Positions 8,347 through 17,156 of a stretch of DNA of 64,000 nucleotides are shown here, in pieces (the first letter of the stretch is position 1; each line of letters begins with the position of its first letter). Position numbers and translations under genes: made by a program. Source of the DNA: Saccharothrix sp. ST-888. GTDB lineage: Bacteria > Actinomycetota > Actinomycetes > Streptomycetales > Streptomycetaceae. The notes below the pieces were generated by a model that saw nothing but the letters and a program-made list of their open reading frames with translations, was not told where the DNA came from and searched no databases. Location of the stretch: contig NZ_JYJF01000006.1 of the NCBI RefSeq assembly GCF_000955975.1, forward strand, positions 1-64,000. Direction: 5' to 3'.

Positions 8347-9969
8347 GTGGCGATCGCGCGCAGGTCGATACTCAAGGGATCATCGGCGGCCGGCGCCGCC
8401 CTGGCGGTGGGAGGCGCCAAGGAGGCCTCCGCCGCCGAACCGGCCTCCCCGCCCGGGTCGTTACTCCAGTCGCGCCCGCACCGGCTCGGGGCGCCGAGCG
8501 TGAGCGGACTCCATCTGCAGTTCGGCACCGACCCGTCCGCCGAGATGACCGTCTCCTGGATCACCCCGCAGTCGGTGGGGCGCCCGCAGGTCCGGCTCGG
8601 TTCGCCGGAGGGCGGCTTCGGCCGGGCCTTCGACGCCGGGACCAGGACGTACCGTGACGGCCTCTCCGGCGAAGAGGTGTACGTCCACCACTGCCGGCTC
8701 GCCGGCCTGCGCCCGGCGACCACCTATCTCTACGCGGCCGTGCACGACGGCGCCGTCCCGGAGACGGGCTCGTTCACCACCGCACCGCGCGGCCGCGCGG
8801 CCTTCACCTTCACCAGCTTCGGCGACCAGGCGACCCCCAACCTCCGCAGGACGATCACCCTTCCGCCGGACGTCCCGTCACCGACCGGAGGCTTCCCCCT
8901 CTACAGCAGCAGCCAGGTCGGCTCGGCCGCGTCCGCGGACATCGTGGCCGCCGTGGAGCGGGTCGGCCCGCTCTTCAACCTGGTCAACGGCGACCTCTGC
9001 TACGCGGCGGCCGGCAGCCGCTTCGGGCAGAGCCGGGTGGCGACCTGGGCGGACTGGTTCATCAGCAACAGCCGCTCCGCCCGGCTGCGCCCCTGGATGC
9101 CGTGTGCGGGCAACCACGAGAACGAGAAGGGCAACGGCCCCATCGGCGCCTCGGGCTACCAGACGTACTTCGAACTGCCCCGGTCGTCCGCCTCCTCGGA
9201 CCAGGAGACCCGGGGGATGTGGTACGCGTTCACGGTCGGCGCCGTCCGCTTCATCAGCCTCGCCAACGACGACGTCGCGATCCAGGACGCCGGGGACAGC
9301 TATGTGCACGGCTACTCGGGTGGAGCTCAACGGGTCTGGCTCGAAAGGGAGTTGAGGCTGGCGAGAGCCGACAGGGCGGTCGACTGGATCGTGGTCTGCA
9401 TGCACCAGCCGATGATCTCCAGCACCAAGTCCGGCAGCGGCAGCGACCTGGGCGTACGCACCTCCTGGGGCCCGCTCTTCGACGCGTACGGAGTCGACCT
9501 GGTGGTCAGCGGCCACGAGCACCACTACGAGCGCTCGCACCCCGTGCGCGGCTCGCTGCCCAACGAGACCCGCACCCCGGTGCCGGTCTCGACCCGGAAG
9601 GACGTGATCGACACCGGCCGGGGCACCGTCCATATGGTGATCGGCGGGGGCGGGAACTTCGCCACCTCCCAGGGCGACCTCTTCGACAAGCCGTACGGCC
9701 GGGTCATCGTCTCGCTCGGCAGCCAGGTGGGCAATGTCCTGCCGCACCACCGGGATCCGGTCTGGGTCACCGAGGACGCCCCCTGGGCCTCGGTCCAGGA
9801 CCGCCAGCACACCCATGGGTTCGCCGCGTTCGACGTCGACCCCGGTGACCGCAGGAGCGGCCGGACCCGGATGAGGGTCACCTACTACACCTTCGACGGG
9901 CCGCACGGCGACCTGACACCGGTGGACACCTTCACCCTGGAGCGGCCGCGCTCCGACGCCGACGGCTGA
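8347..9969 (+). CDS. Secreted purple-acid-phosphatase-like metallophosphoesterase
   Basis: A 540-residue exported dinuclear-metal phosphatase. It starts with a Tat-like signal (ARRSILKG, then an alanine-rich h-region ending near ASAAE). A fibronectin-like purple acid phosphatase N-domain follows (VSGLHLQFGTDPSAEMTVSW). The calcineurin-like catalytic domain then shows SFGDQ, NGDLCYA, CAGNHENE, VCMHQPM and SGHEHHYERSHP, the usual ordered metal ligands. The GTG at 8347 has GGGAAAGGG upstream and begins the signal peptide; the frame is open further upstream without signal character. Codon 39 (8461-8463) is TTA, implying bldA control and expression late in development. It would release phosphate from organic phosphoesters outside the cell. 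Confidence 0.9.
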   Translation: MAIARRSILKGSSAAGAALAVGGAKEASAAEPASPPGSLLQSRPHRLGAPSVSGLHLQFGTDPSAEMTVSWITPQSVGRPQVRLGSPEGGFGRAFDAGTRTYRDGLSGEEVYVHHCRLAGLRPATTYLYAAVHDGAVPETGSFTTAPRGRAAFTFTSFGDQATPNLRRTITLPPDVPSPTGGFPLYSSSQVGSAASADIVAAVERVGPLFNLVNGDLCYAAAGSRFGQSRVATWADWFISNSRSARLRPWMPCAGNHENEKGNGPIGASGYQTYFELPRSSASSDQETRGMWYAFTVGAVRFISLANDDVAIQDAGDSYVHGYSGGAQRVWLERELRLARADRAVDWIVVCMHQPMISSTKSGSGSDLGVRTSWGPLFDAYGVDLVVSGHEHHYERSHPVRGSLPNETRTPVPVSTRKDVIDTGRGTVHMVIGGGGNFATSQGDLFDKPYGRVIVSLGSQVGNVLPHHRDPVWVTEDAPWASVQDRQHTHGFAAFDVDPGDRRSGRTRMRVTYYTFDGPHGDLTPVDTFTLERPRSDADG

Positions 9970-10058
9970 CGCCGGGCCCGCCGCCGCCCCGGACGCCGCA
10001 CCCCGGTGCCGTGCTCACGGTGTGTCCGGCGTCGAGGTGCGGCGGCCGGGGGCCGAGG

Positions 10059-11150
10059 TCAGCGCAGGCGGCGGATCCACACGAAGCAGAAGGCGGTCAG
10101 GGCGGCGGCGACGACCAGGCTGATCCCGGCCTCGGTCCACAGCATCGGCCACTCGGCGCTCGGCGGCTGGTAGTCGGAGTACGCCTGCACGATCTCGCTG
10201 TGGTGCGCGATGCACTGGGCGGGTTCGGACGGGCAGACGGCGGTTCCGTCGGGCAGCGTGTTGATCCAGTCGTTGGCCAGCGGAATTCGCAGTCCGTCGG
10301 CGGTGAGGTAGCCGTTGCCCAGGGTGTACGACTCCAGCGGCGCACCCGTTTCGAGGTGGCCGACGCCCACCAGGGGTGTCCGGCCGCTCGGCTGGAGGAC
10401 GGTCACATGGGCGGCGGCCACGGCCTGCTTCGCGGGCAGGAGAACGAACCGGAAGTGGTCCACCAGCAGCCGGACGGCCGCGGTGAGAGCGGCGGTGACG
10501 GCCATCGCGGCCACCACCCGGCGGACCACCAGGCCGGTGGCCGCGCCGATCGCGACCGAGACGACGCAGAACCCGACCATGGCCGGTCCGCTGGTCGCCC
10601 GGCTCATCCAGGTGAACCAGTGGTAGTAGCCGGGCACCGCGAAGCGGCCCTCGACCACGTGGACCCACCAGGTGGAGACGGTGGCGAGCACGGTGGAGCC
10701 GACCAGTGTCACAGCCAGCGGTATGCCCAGCCGGGCGGCCAGCCAGCGCCGCCGGGAGACCGACTGCGTCCAGGCCAGCCGGTAGGTGCCGGTCTCGAAC
10801 TCCCGCGCCAGCAGCGGCGCCCCGAGGAACAGGCCGAGGGCGGGCGGCAGCGCGGCCAGGAGCCAGCCGGTGGCCAGCACCATCAGCTGCCACTTCTGGT
10901 CGAGGCCCTCCGCCAGGCCGGAACCCGACCCCTGGCACTCGGGCGGGAAGTAGACGACGTTGCAGCCCTGGATGTGGTGGGCGGTGACGTAGTCGCTGAT
11001 GGTGCTGCCCAGGAAGAGCAGCCAGCCGCAGACGGCGAGCAGCACGGCGGCGGCGACGGCGAGGGCCGTCCGCTCCTGGCGGTAGCCGACCCAGCTGACG
11101 CCGTGCAGCACCCGGCGGGGCCGGGCCGGGGTGAGGGTGCCGGTGGTCAT
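10059..11150 (-). CDS. ABC transporter permease (ABC-2 type)
   Basis: A 363-residue integral membrane protein with about six hydrophobic segments: AVAAAVLLAVCGWLLFLG near 35, then segments near 105, 160, 200, 230 and at the C-terminus before FCFVWIRRLR. A large extracytoplasmic loop of about 100 residues lies before the last helix. It follows the ATPase gene with a 4-base ATGA overlap, so the two form one exporter. The operon is led by a YtrA-type GntR repressor. Such systems respond to cell-wall stress or antibiotics. No substrate can be read from the sequence. Confidence 0.85.
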   Translation of the reverse strand: MTTGTLTPARPRRVLHGVSWVGYRQERTALAVAAAVLLAVCGWLLFLGSTISDYVTAHHIQGCNVVYFPPECQGSGSGLAEGLDQKWQLMVLATGWLLAALPPALGLFLGAPLLAREFETGTYRLAWTQSVSRRRWLAARLGIPLAVTLVGSTVLATVSTWWVHVVEGRFAVPGYYHWFTWMSRATSGPAMVGFCVVSVAIGAATGLVVRRVVAAMAVTAALTAAVRLLVDHFRFVLLPAKQAVAAAHVTVLQPSGRTPLVGVGHLETGAPLESYTLGNGYLTADGLRIPLANDWINTLPDGTAVCPSEPAQCIAHHSEIVQAYSDYQPPSAEWPMLWTEAGISLVVAAALTAFCFVWIRRLR

Positions 11151-12100
11151 CGGGCGGCCCCCGCTCCGGCGGCGGGACGGGCGCCGGGTGTGAACAGCGC
11201 CGGGGCGTCGGGCGAGCGCAGGTAGGAGAGCAGGAGTTCCTCCAGGGTCGGTTCCGCCACGTCCCAGTCGATGTCGAGGTCCGCCGTCGGTCGGATCATG
11301 GCGGTCACCTGACGGCCGGTCCGCCGGACCTCGACCACGTGGTGTCCGTCGAGTTCGGGTACCGGGTCGTCCCCTTCGTGGGCGCCGACGATCCGCCGGT
11401 GGGAGACGAGGAGTTCGTCCACGTCGCCGGCCAGCCGGACCCGGCCGTCGCCCAGTACCAGGACGTAGTCGCAGACGCCGTCCAGCTCGGCGAGCACATG
11501 GGAGGAGATCAGAACGGTGGTGCCGTTCTCGACGGCCTCGGCCAGCACGAGGCCGGTGAGCTCCTGGCGGGCGACCGGGTCGACGTCGGAGAGCGGCTCG
11601 TCGAGCAGCAGCAGGTCGGGCCGCTTGCCGAGGGCCAGCGCGAGGGCGACCCTGGTGCGCTGACCGCCCGACAGTCCGCCGACCCGGGCGGACATCGAGA
11701 GGTTGCCGTGCCGGACGATCCGCTCGGCGGCCTCCTGGTCCCAGCCGGGGTTGAGCTCGTGGCCGGCGCGCAGCGTCTCGGCGACGGTCAGGCGGGGGTA
11801 GAGCGGCTTGTCCTGGCCCAGGAAGGCGGTCCGGCGGCGGGCCGCAGGCGTGCCGGGAGGCCCGCCGAACACCTTGATCTCCCCGGCGCCGGGAGTCAGC
11901 AGGTGGGCGGCGAGCGACATCAGGGTGCTCTTGCCGGCCCCGTTCGGGCCGACCAGCCCGCAGATCCGCCCGGCCGGCAGCCGGAAGTCGCAGTCGCGCA
12001 GCGCCCACTGCCTGCGGTACTTCAGGCCGAGGCCGATCGCCTCCAGGGCCGGGGGGTCGTCCGCCAGGTGATCGGCGGGGTCAGGTATGGGGTGGCTCAC
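11147..12100 (-). CDS. ABC transporter ATP-binding protein
   Basis: A 317-residue ABC ATPase with Walker A (GPNGAGKST), signature (LSGGQRTRVALALALG), Walker B (LLLLDEPLSDVD) and H-loop (ISSHVLAEL). The C-terminal 80 residues form the regulatory tail typical of drug and bacteriocin exporters. It overlaps the GntR gene upstream by 4 bases and the permease downstream by 4 bases, so all three are translationally coupled. Confidence 0.92.
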   Translation of the reverse strand: MSHPIPDPADHLADDPPALEAIGLGLKYRRQWALRDCDFRLPAGRICGLVGPNGAGKSTLMSLAAHLLTPGAGEIKVFGGPPGTPAARRRTAFLGQDKPLYPRLTVAETLRAGHELNPGWDQEAAERIVRHGNLSMSARVGGLSGGQRTRVALALALGKRPDLLLLDEPLSDVDPVARQELTGLVLAEAVENGTTVLISSHVLAELDGVCDYVLVLGDGRVRLAGDVDELLVSHRRIVGAHEGDDPVPELDGHHVVEVRRTGRQVTAMIRPTADLDIDWDVAEPTLEELLLSYLRSPDAPALFTPGARPAAGAGAAR

Positions 12101-12585
12101 CCGGGCTCCTCGTCGGCCTTGTCGGTGTCGGTCGTGCCGGTGGTGTGGGTTGCTGAGGCCGTCCCGGCCGTGCCGGTGGTGGCCGGTGCGGGGCCGGCGA
12201 AGCCGCTGTCCAGGGCGATGGTGATCAGCGCGGCGGCGTCCTCGCGGTCCAGTCCCGCCTCGCGGGCGTGCCGGACCCAGGCGGCCAGTTCCGCGTGCAG
12301 CGGGGAGTCCGCGACGGTCTGCGGTTTGGCGAGGGAACGCCGTACGAACGTGCCCACCCCCCGGCGGCTGTCGACCAGCCCTTCGCGTTCCAGCTCGCGG
12401 TACGCCTTGAGCACGGTGTTGGGGTTGATCGCGGTGGCCTGCACCACCTCGCGTGCGGTGGGGAGTTGGTCACCGGGGCGGAGCACGCCCAGCCGCAGGG
12501 CGCGTTTGGTCTGCTCCACGATCTGCAGGTACGGGGAGAGTCCGCTGTGCCGGTCGATGAGGTACTCGACCATGCTGACCGCCAT
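12097..12585 (-). CDS. GntR-family regulator, YtrA subfamily
   Basis: A 162-residue repressor. The N-terminal winged helix (SPYLQIVEQTKRALRLG, then LPTAREVVQATAINPNTVLKAYRELEREGLV) is followed by a short C-terminal tail, as in YtrA-type regulators that control ABC transporters. Its ATG at 12585 directly abuts the sequence CCACTAGTTATCTAG, leaving no room for a ribosome-binding site, so a leaderless or operator-overlapping transcript is likely. A second, stronger copy of the same site lies in front of the divergent DUF2079 gene. The C-terminal 40 residues are low-complexity Thr/Ala/Gly. Confidence 0.9.
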   Translation of the reverse strand: MAVSMVEYLIDRHSGLSPYLQIVEQTKRALRLGVLRPGDQLPTAREVVQATAINPNTVLKAYRELEREGLVDSRRGVGTFVRRSLAKPQTVADSPLHAELAAWVRHAREAGLDREDAAALITIALDSGFAGPAPATTGTAGTASATHTTGTTDTDKADEEPG

Positions 12586-12604
12586 TCCACTAGTTATCTA
12601 GCTA
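12586..12604 (-). promoter_or_regulatory. Putative YtrA operator 1, abutting the regulator start
   Basis: The stretch reads CCACTAGTTATCTAG just before the regulator ATG (minus strand). It shares ATTCCACTAGTTA-CTAG with the larger palindrome 85 bases away, so the regulator probably represses its own operon here. On the minus strand TTGACG at 12630-12635 is a candidate -35 box. Confidence 0.6.
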
Positions 12605-12661
12605 AATCCTGCCCAGCTCGGAGGGCCTCCGTCAAGCCTGGCCTTGACAGGGCCGGGTCGG

Positions 12662-12703
12662 CTGCACACCATTCCACTAGTTAACTAGTGAAGTGGTGTG
12701 CAG
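12662..12703. promoter_or_regulatory. 42-bp near-perfect palindromic operator before the DUF2079 gene
   Basis: This 42-base inverted repeat is centred between 12682 and 12683, with only two mismatched pairs. The outer arms are CTGCACACCA and TGGTGTGCAG; the core is CACTAGTTAACTAGTG. The right arm runs over the GTG start codon at 12698. A consensus -35 box TTGACA lies at 12644-12649, so bound repressor would cover the -10 region and start. The core matches the site at the GntR gene, so that regulator is the likely binder. Confidence 0.7.
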
Positions 12704-14161
12704 ATGATCGACAACTTGGCCCATCGACGCGTGCTTCCTCGGACGGCCCCCCGGCGGACCTGGCCGGGCCCGCAGCGGATGGCCCTCGCCGTCACCGGGC
12801 TGTTCTTCGTCCTGTACGTGCTGGTGTCGGTCCGGCGGCACGAACGGATGCTGAGTGCCGCGTACGACCTGGGGATCTTCGAGCAGGCCGTCCGCGCCTA
12901 CGCCCACGGCGGGGCGCCGATCGCGGAGTTGAAGGGCCCGGGCTACAACCTGCTCGGCGACCACTTCCACCCGGTGCTCGCCCTGCTGGCCCCCGCATAC
13001 CGGCTGTTCCCCACCCCGCTGACCCTGCTGGTGGTCCAGGCGGCGCTGATGGCCCTCGCCTGTCTGCCACTGACCCGCTGGGCCCACCGGACGGCCGGGC
13101 CGGTCGCCGGACTGGTGGTCGGCTGCTCGGTGGGCGCCTCCTGGGGGATCGTCTCGGCGGTCTCGTACGACTTCCACGAGATCGCCTTCGCCGTGCCGCT
13201 GCTGGCCTTCGGCACGGAGGCGCTGGCCGCGCGGCGGTGGCGGGCCGCCGTGCTCTGGGTGCTGCCGCTGGTGCTGGTCAAGGAGGACCTCGGGCTGACC
13301 GTCGCGGCCGTCGGGGCGTACATCGCCTGGTACGGGCGGGGGAGGCGGGCCCGGCGGCTGGGCCTCGTGGTGGCCCTGTTCGGGGTGGCCGCGACCGTGC
13401 TGGAGATGACGGTCCTGCTGCCGCTGGCCAACCCGCACGGTGCCTTCGACTACTGGCACCAACTGCCAGGTACGGCCGACTCGGCACCCTCCTCCGACGG
13501 CAGCGTACCGGGGCTGCCGCTCCGGCTGGTCTGGCCCCCGGTGAAGTGGCTGCTGTTCGCCATGCTCGCCGCGCCGACCGCCGCAGCCGGCCTCCGCTCA
13601 CCACTCGTCCTGCTCTGCGCACCCACCCTGGCCTGGCGCCTGCTGGCCGACAACGTCCATTACTGGCAGCCGAGTTACCACTACAGCGCAGTGCTGATGC
13701 CGATCCTCTTCGCGGGCCTGGTCGAGGTGCTCGGACGCCGGGCCGACCTCCGTCGCCCGGCCGTGCTCAGGCGGATCCTGCTCGGCTGCGCCGCGTTCGC
13801 CGCGCTCACCACCGTCGTCTACCCGCTGCACGATCTGTTCCTGCCGTCGACCTGGCAGACCTCGGCCCATGTCCGCACCGCACACCGCCTGTTGGACCGA
13901 ATACCGGACGGCGCCTCGGTGGCGTCGAGCAACCGGCTCGCCCCGCTGCTGGTGTCCCGCACCACCGTCGGCCTGGTCTGCCGCGAGCCCGGCCCCTACG
14001 CCGCCACCCCGCCCGACTGGGTGGTCGCGGACCGTACCGACCCCACCGTCAGAACACCGTGCGCCGCCGCGCAGACCGCCCGAATGCTCGACGTCTACCG
14101 GGCCGCCGGGTACCTGACGATCGCCGAGGAGGACGGCATCACCGTCCTCCGCCGGCCGTAG
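12698..14161 (+). CDS. DUF2079 polytopic membrane protein
   Basis: A 487-residue membrane protein of the DUF2079 family, whose members resemble the membrane part of lipid-dependent glycosyltransferases (GT-C like). About nine hydrophobic segments run through the first 400 residues. Conserved acidic/histidine patches occur after the first helix (YDLGIFEQAVRAYAHG) and in the first loop (GDHFHPVLALLAP). The GTG at 12698 lies inside the palindromic operator, and an ATG two codons later is an alternative start. It is divergent from the YtrA/ABC operon and shares its operator sequence, so it probably belongs to the same response. Its reaction is unknown. Confidence 0.85.
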   Translation: MQMIDNLAHRRVLPRTAPRRTWPGPQRMALAVTGLFFVLYVLVSVRRHERMLSAAYDLGIFEQAVRAYAHGGAPIAELKGPGYNLLGDHFHPVLALLAPAYRLFPTPLTLLVVQAALMALACLPLTRWAHRTAGPVAGLVVGCSVGASWGIVSAVSYDFHEIAFAVPLLAFGTEALAARRWRAAVLWVLPLVLVKEDLGLTVAAVGAYIAWYGRGRRARRLGLVVALFGVAATVLEMTVLLPLANPHGAFDYWHQLPGTADSAPSSDGSVPGLPLRLVWPPVKWLLFAMLAAPTAAAGLRSPLVLLCAPTLAWRLLADNVHYWQPSYHYSAVLMPILFAGLVEVLGRRADLRRPAVLRRILLGCAAFAALTTVVYPLHDLFLPSTWQTSAHVRTAHRLLDRIPDGASVASSNRLAPLLVSRTTVGLVCREPGPYAATPPDWVVADRTDPTVRTPCAAAQTARMLDVYRAAGYLTIAEEDGITVLRRP

Positions 14162-14195
14162 CGGGCCCGGCCCTGGCACCGGCCCTGGCCCGTGC

Positions 14196-14858
14196 TCAGC
14201 GGGGTGGCGTGACCAGCCCCATCTCGTAGGCGGTGATGACGAGTTGGACCCGGTCCCGGGCGCCCAGTTTGCCGAACAGCCGTGACACGTGCGTCTTGGC
14301 CGTGGCGACCGTGATGAAGAGGTCCTCCGCGATCTCGGTGTTCGAGCGGCCGCGGCCGACCAGGGTCAGCACCTCCCGTTCCCGTTCGGTGATGCCCTCG
14401 ACCGGCCGTGGGGAGTGCTCCGGGACAGCCCCGGGGCGCCCGACGAAGTCGGCGATCAGACGGCGTGTCACACCCGGTGCGATCAGGGCGTCGCCGGCGG
14501 CGACCACCCGGACCGCCGCGAGGATGTCGTCCAGCGCCATGTCCTTGACCACGAAGCCGCTCGCGCCGGCCCGGAGCGCGCCGTAGACGTGGTCGTCCTC
14601 GTCGAAGGTGGTCAGGACGAGGACGCGGGTCGCCGTCAGACCGGCCGTGATCTGGCGGGTGGCCTCGATCCCGTCCATGCCGGGCATCCGGATGTCCATC
14701 ACCACGACGTCGGGACTGACCTCGCCGACCAGTTGGACCGCCTGGGCACCGGTGGCGGCCTCACCGACGACCTCCAGGTCGGGATGGTCCGCCATGATCA
14801 CACGCAGACCGGACCGCACCAACGGCTGGTCGTCGGCGAGTACGACCCGGACGGTCAT
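14196..14858 (-). CDS. NarL/LuxR-family response regulator
   Basis: A 220-residue regulator with a receiver domain (ADDQPLVRSG, phosphoacceptor Asp in VVVMDIRMPGMDG, Thr/Lys switch residues in VLTTFDE and GFVVKD) and a C-terminal LuxR helix-turn-helix (ITEREREVLTLVGRGRSNTEIAEDLFITVATAKTHV). It overlaps the upstream histidine kinase by 4 bases (ATGA). The pair is divergent from an ABC transporter that it probably controls. Confidence 0.93.
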   Translation of the reverse strand: MTVRVVLADDQPLVRSGLRVIMADHPDLEVVGEAATGAQAVQLVGEVSPDVVVMDIRMPGMDGIEATRQITAGLTATRVLVLTTFDEDDHVYGALRAGASGFVVKDMALDDILAAVRVVAAGDALIAPGVTRRLIADFVGRPGAVPEHSPRPVEGITEREREVLTLVGRGRSNTEIAEDLFITVATAKTHVSRLFGKLGARDRVQLVITAYEMGLVTPPR

Positions 14859-16027
14859 CGGGTCTCCACCGGAACTCCGACGGCCTCGGGCAGCGGGAGC
14901 CGGGCCGCCACCCGGAAGCCGCCCTCGGGACGCGGCCCGGCGCTGAGCCGGCCGTGCAGCAGGCCGACCCGCTCCCGCATGCCCACGATGCCGAAGCCGT
15001 GGGCCGAGCCGTTCCCGGTGCTGCCGCGCCCGTCGTCGACGACCTCCACAGACAACTCCCCGTCCCCGTAGCCGATGGCCACCCGGCAGTGCCCGGTGCC
15101 CGCGTGGCGGACCACGTTGGTCAGCGCCTCCTGCACGATACGGTAGGCGGACAGGTCGATGTCGGCCGGCAGCGCACGCTGCTCCCCGCTGCGGCGCACC
15201 TCGACGCGGACCCCCGCGTCCGCGGTCGCCGCCGCCAGCCGTTCGAGGTCCGCCAGGCCCGGCGACGGCGCGAGCGGCGCCTGGCCCGAGGCCGCGTCCG
15301 GGTCGGCCTGACGGAGTGCCACCAGCGTGCGCCGAAGGCCCGACAGGGTCTCCCTGCTGGTCGCCTCGATGGCTCGAAGTGCCTCGCGCGCCTCCGCGGG
15401 CTGCGTCTCGATGACCCGGCTCCCCACCCCGGCCTGGATGGCGATGATGCCGATGCTGTGCGCGACCATGTCGTGCAACTCCCGTGCGATCCGCAGCCGT
15501 TCGGCGGTCACGGCCTCGGCCACCTCCTGCGAGCGCAGCGCCACCGCGTGCTCGCGGCGCTCGCGGCTCAGCAGACCGACCATGCAGGATGCGGCCATCG
15601 CCAAGAGGGCGATCACGACGTTGACGGTCACGTTGTCCCCGTGCGCGAAGCCGCCGATCACCAGGAGTTGTACGACGAACGAGACGGCCGTGGCGACGAT
15701 CGAAGCCCGCCGCGTGCGGGTGGCGACGATGAAGCCCAGGACGAAGTCCACCGCCAGGTACGACAGGAACTGGCCCTGATACGACACCGACACGCTCGCA
15801 TGGTGGGAACTCGGGGTGCCCACCACCATGGCGGTGGACCCGAAGAGCGTCATGGCCAGAGCCAGCAGCGGCATCCGTCGCAGCACACCGACGAGCAGGC
15901 TCACGGCCAGCAGAGACCCGACCGCGTGGACCGTGCCCGAAGCCCGCGGCATACCCCCCACCAGCAGACCCACCACGAGGAGGTAGAGGACACCGCCCGC
16001 CCAGGCCATGACCTTCGTTCTCGTCAT
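14855..16027 (-). CDS. Two-component sensor histidine kinase (HisKA_3 family)
   Basis: A 390-residue membrane kinase with six hydrophobic segments in residues about 5-170 and little extracellular loop. A HisKA_3 dimerisation domain follows with phosphoacceptor His in ERLRIARELHDMVAHS, then an HATPase domain (VQEALTNVVRHA, VEVVDDGRGS, GFGIVGMRERV). The sensor type, mostly membrane-embedded, is common in kinases that watch lipid II-targeting agents. The ATG at 16027 was chosen because the first helix follows directly; the open frame upstream lacks family character. Confidence 0.9.
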   Translation of the reverse strand: MTRTKVMAWAGGVLYLLVVGLLVGGMPRASGTVHAVGSLLAVSLLVGVLRRMPLLALAMTLFGSTAMVVGTPSSHHASVSVSYQGQFLSYLAVDFVLGFIVATRTRRASIVATAVSFVVQLLVIGGFAHGDNVTVNVVIALLAMAASCMVGLLSRERREHAVALRSQEVAEAVTAERLRIARELHDMVAHSIGIIAIQAGVGSRVIETQPAEAREALRAIEATSRETLSGLRRTLVALRQADPDAASGQAPLAPSPGLADLERLAAATADAGVRVEVRRSGEQRALPADIDLSAYRIVQEALTNVVRHAGTGHCRVAIGYGDGELSVEVVDDGRGSTGNGSAHGFGIVGMRERVGLLHGRLSAGPRPEGGFRVAARLPLPEAVGVPVETR

Positions 16028-16235
16028 CGGCGCTGCGCCCTTCCGAGCGGGAGGTTGCGGTGCGAAGCGCGCGCAGGCAGCTGCGTGGTCGGTGTGGTGT
16101 CCATGCCGCGAGACTAACCAGCCGCTGCCCGCTCGGCATCGACCCGGGGATGTACGCCCGCCGGCCGACCCGGCCGCGCGAGTGTCGCCCACGGACCGAT
16201 GCCCGGACGGCGGACCGCCCGGCAGGGTTGCCCCT

Positions 16236-17156
16236 GTGATCGAAGTCAACGAACTCACCAAGCGCTACGGCAGCAAGACCGCCGTCGACCAACTGTCCTT
16301 CACCGTCCGGCCGGGCCGGGTCACCGGGTTCCTCGGCCCCAACGGAGCGGGCAAGACCACCACCCTGCGGATGATCCTCGGCCTGGACGCACCCACCGCC
16401 GGAACCGCGACCGTCGGCGGCGTCCCCTTCCGCAGCCACCCGCGCGGACTGCGGCACGTCGGCGCCCTCCTGGACGCCAACCAGGTCCACGGCGGACGGA
16501 GCGCCGCGGCCCACCTGTCCGCCCTCGCCCGCAGCAACGGCATCCCGCTGCGCCGGGTGGACGAGGTGCTGCAGGAGGTGGGCCTGGCGGAGGCGGCGGG
16601 CCGCCGCATCGGCGGGTTCTCGCTCGGGATGAAGCAGCGGCTCGGGATCGCCACCGCGCTGCTCGGCGACCCTCCCGTGCTGATGTTCGACGAGCCGATC
16701 AACGGCATGGACCCGGAGGGCGTGCTCTGGGTGCGCCGCCTCTTCCGGCGCCTGGCCGCCGAGGGCCGCACGGTCTTCCTCTCCAGCCACCTGATGTCGG
16801 AGATGGAGAACACGGCCGACGAGCTCGTCGTCATCGGCCGGGGTCGGCTCATCGCCGCCGAGTCGGTACGGGACTTCGCGGCCCGCAGCACCCGGACCAG
16901 CGTCCTGGTGGGCACGCCGCAGGCCGCCGAACTGGCAGCGGTGCTGGCCGGTGCGGGCGCGTCGGTCGAGCCGGAGGGCTCGGCGGGGGCCGAGCGGCTC
17001 GCCGTCACCGGGCTGGCGGCGGACCGGATCGGAGCGCTCGCCTTCGGGAACCGGATCGTGCTGACCGAGCTGACCACCCGAACCGCCTCACTGGAGGAAG
17101 CCTTCATGGAACTCACCGCCGACAGCGTCGAATACCTGGCAGGACAGCCCCGATGA
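16236..17156 (+). CDS. ABC transporter ATP-binding protein
   Basis: A 306-residue ABC ATPase of the drug-export (DrrA/BcrA) type, with Walker A (GPNGAGKTTT), signature (FSLGMKQRLGIATALLG), Walker B (VLMFDEPINGMDP), H-loop (LSSHLMSEM) and a C-terminal regulatory tail. The GTG start at 16236 has GCAGGG upstream. The stop overlaps the permease ATG (ATGA). It is divergent from the HK/RR pair, the usual layout for a self-contained sensor-exporter module. Confidence 0.92.
   Translation: MIEVNELTKRYGSKTAVDQLSFTVRPGRVTGFLGPNGAGKTTTLRMILGLDAPTAGTATVGGVPFRSHPRGLRHVGALLDANQVHGGRSAAAHLSALARSNGIPLRRVDEVLQEVGLAEAAGRRIGGFSLGMKQRLGIATALLGDPPVLMFDEPINGMDPEGVLWVRRLFRRLAAEGRTVFLSSHLMSEMENTADELVVIGRGRLIAAESVRDFAARSTRTSVLVGTPQAAELAAVLAGAGASVEPEGSAGAERLAVTGLAADRIGALAFGNRIVLTELTTRTASLEEAFMELTADSVEYLAGQPR

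Noticed and set aside
14162..14195. Possible terminator between the convergent DUF2079 and response regulator genes
   Set aside because: The CGGGCC/GGCCCG arms pair imperfectly and such patterns are frequent by chance at this GC content.
14196..16790. One very long open frame spanning the response regulator and reading antisense through the ABC ATPase
   Set aside because: Only the last 220 codons are the response regulator; the rest is a high-GC antisense shadow of the kinase and ABC genes.
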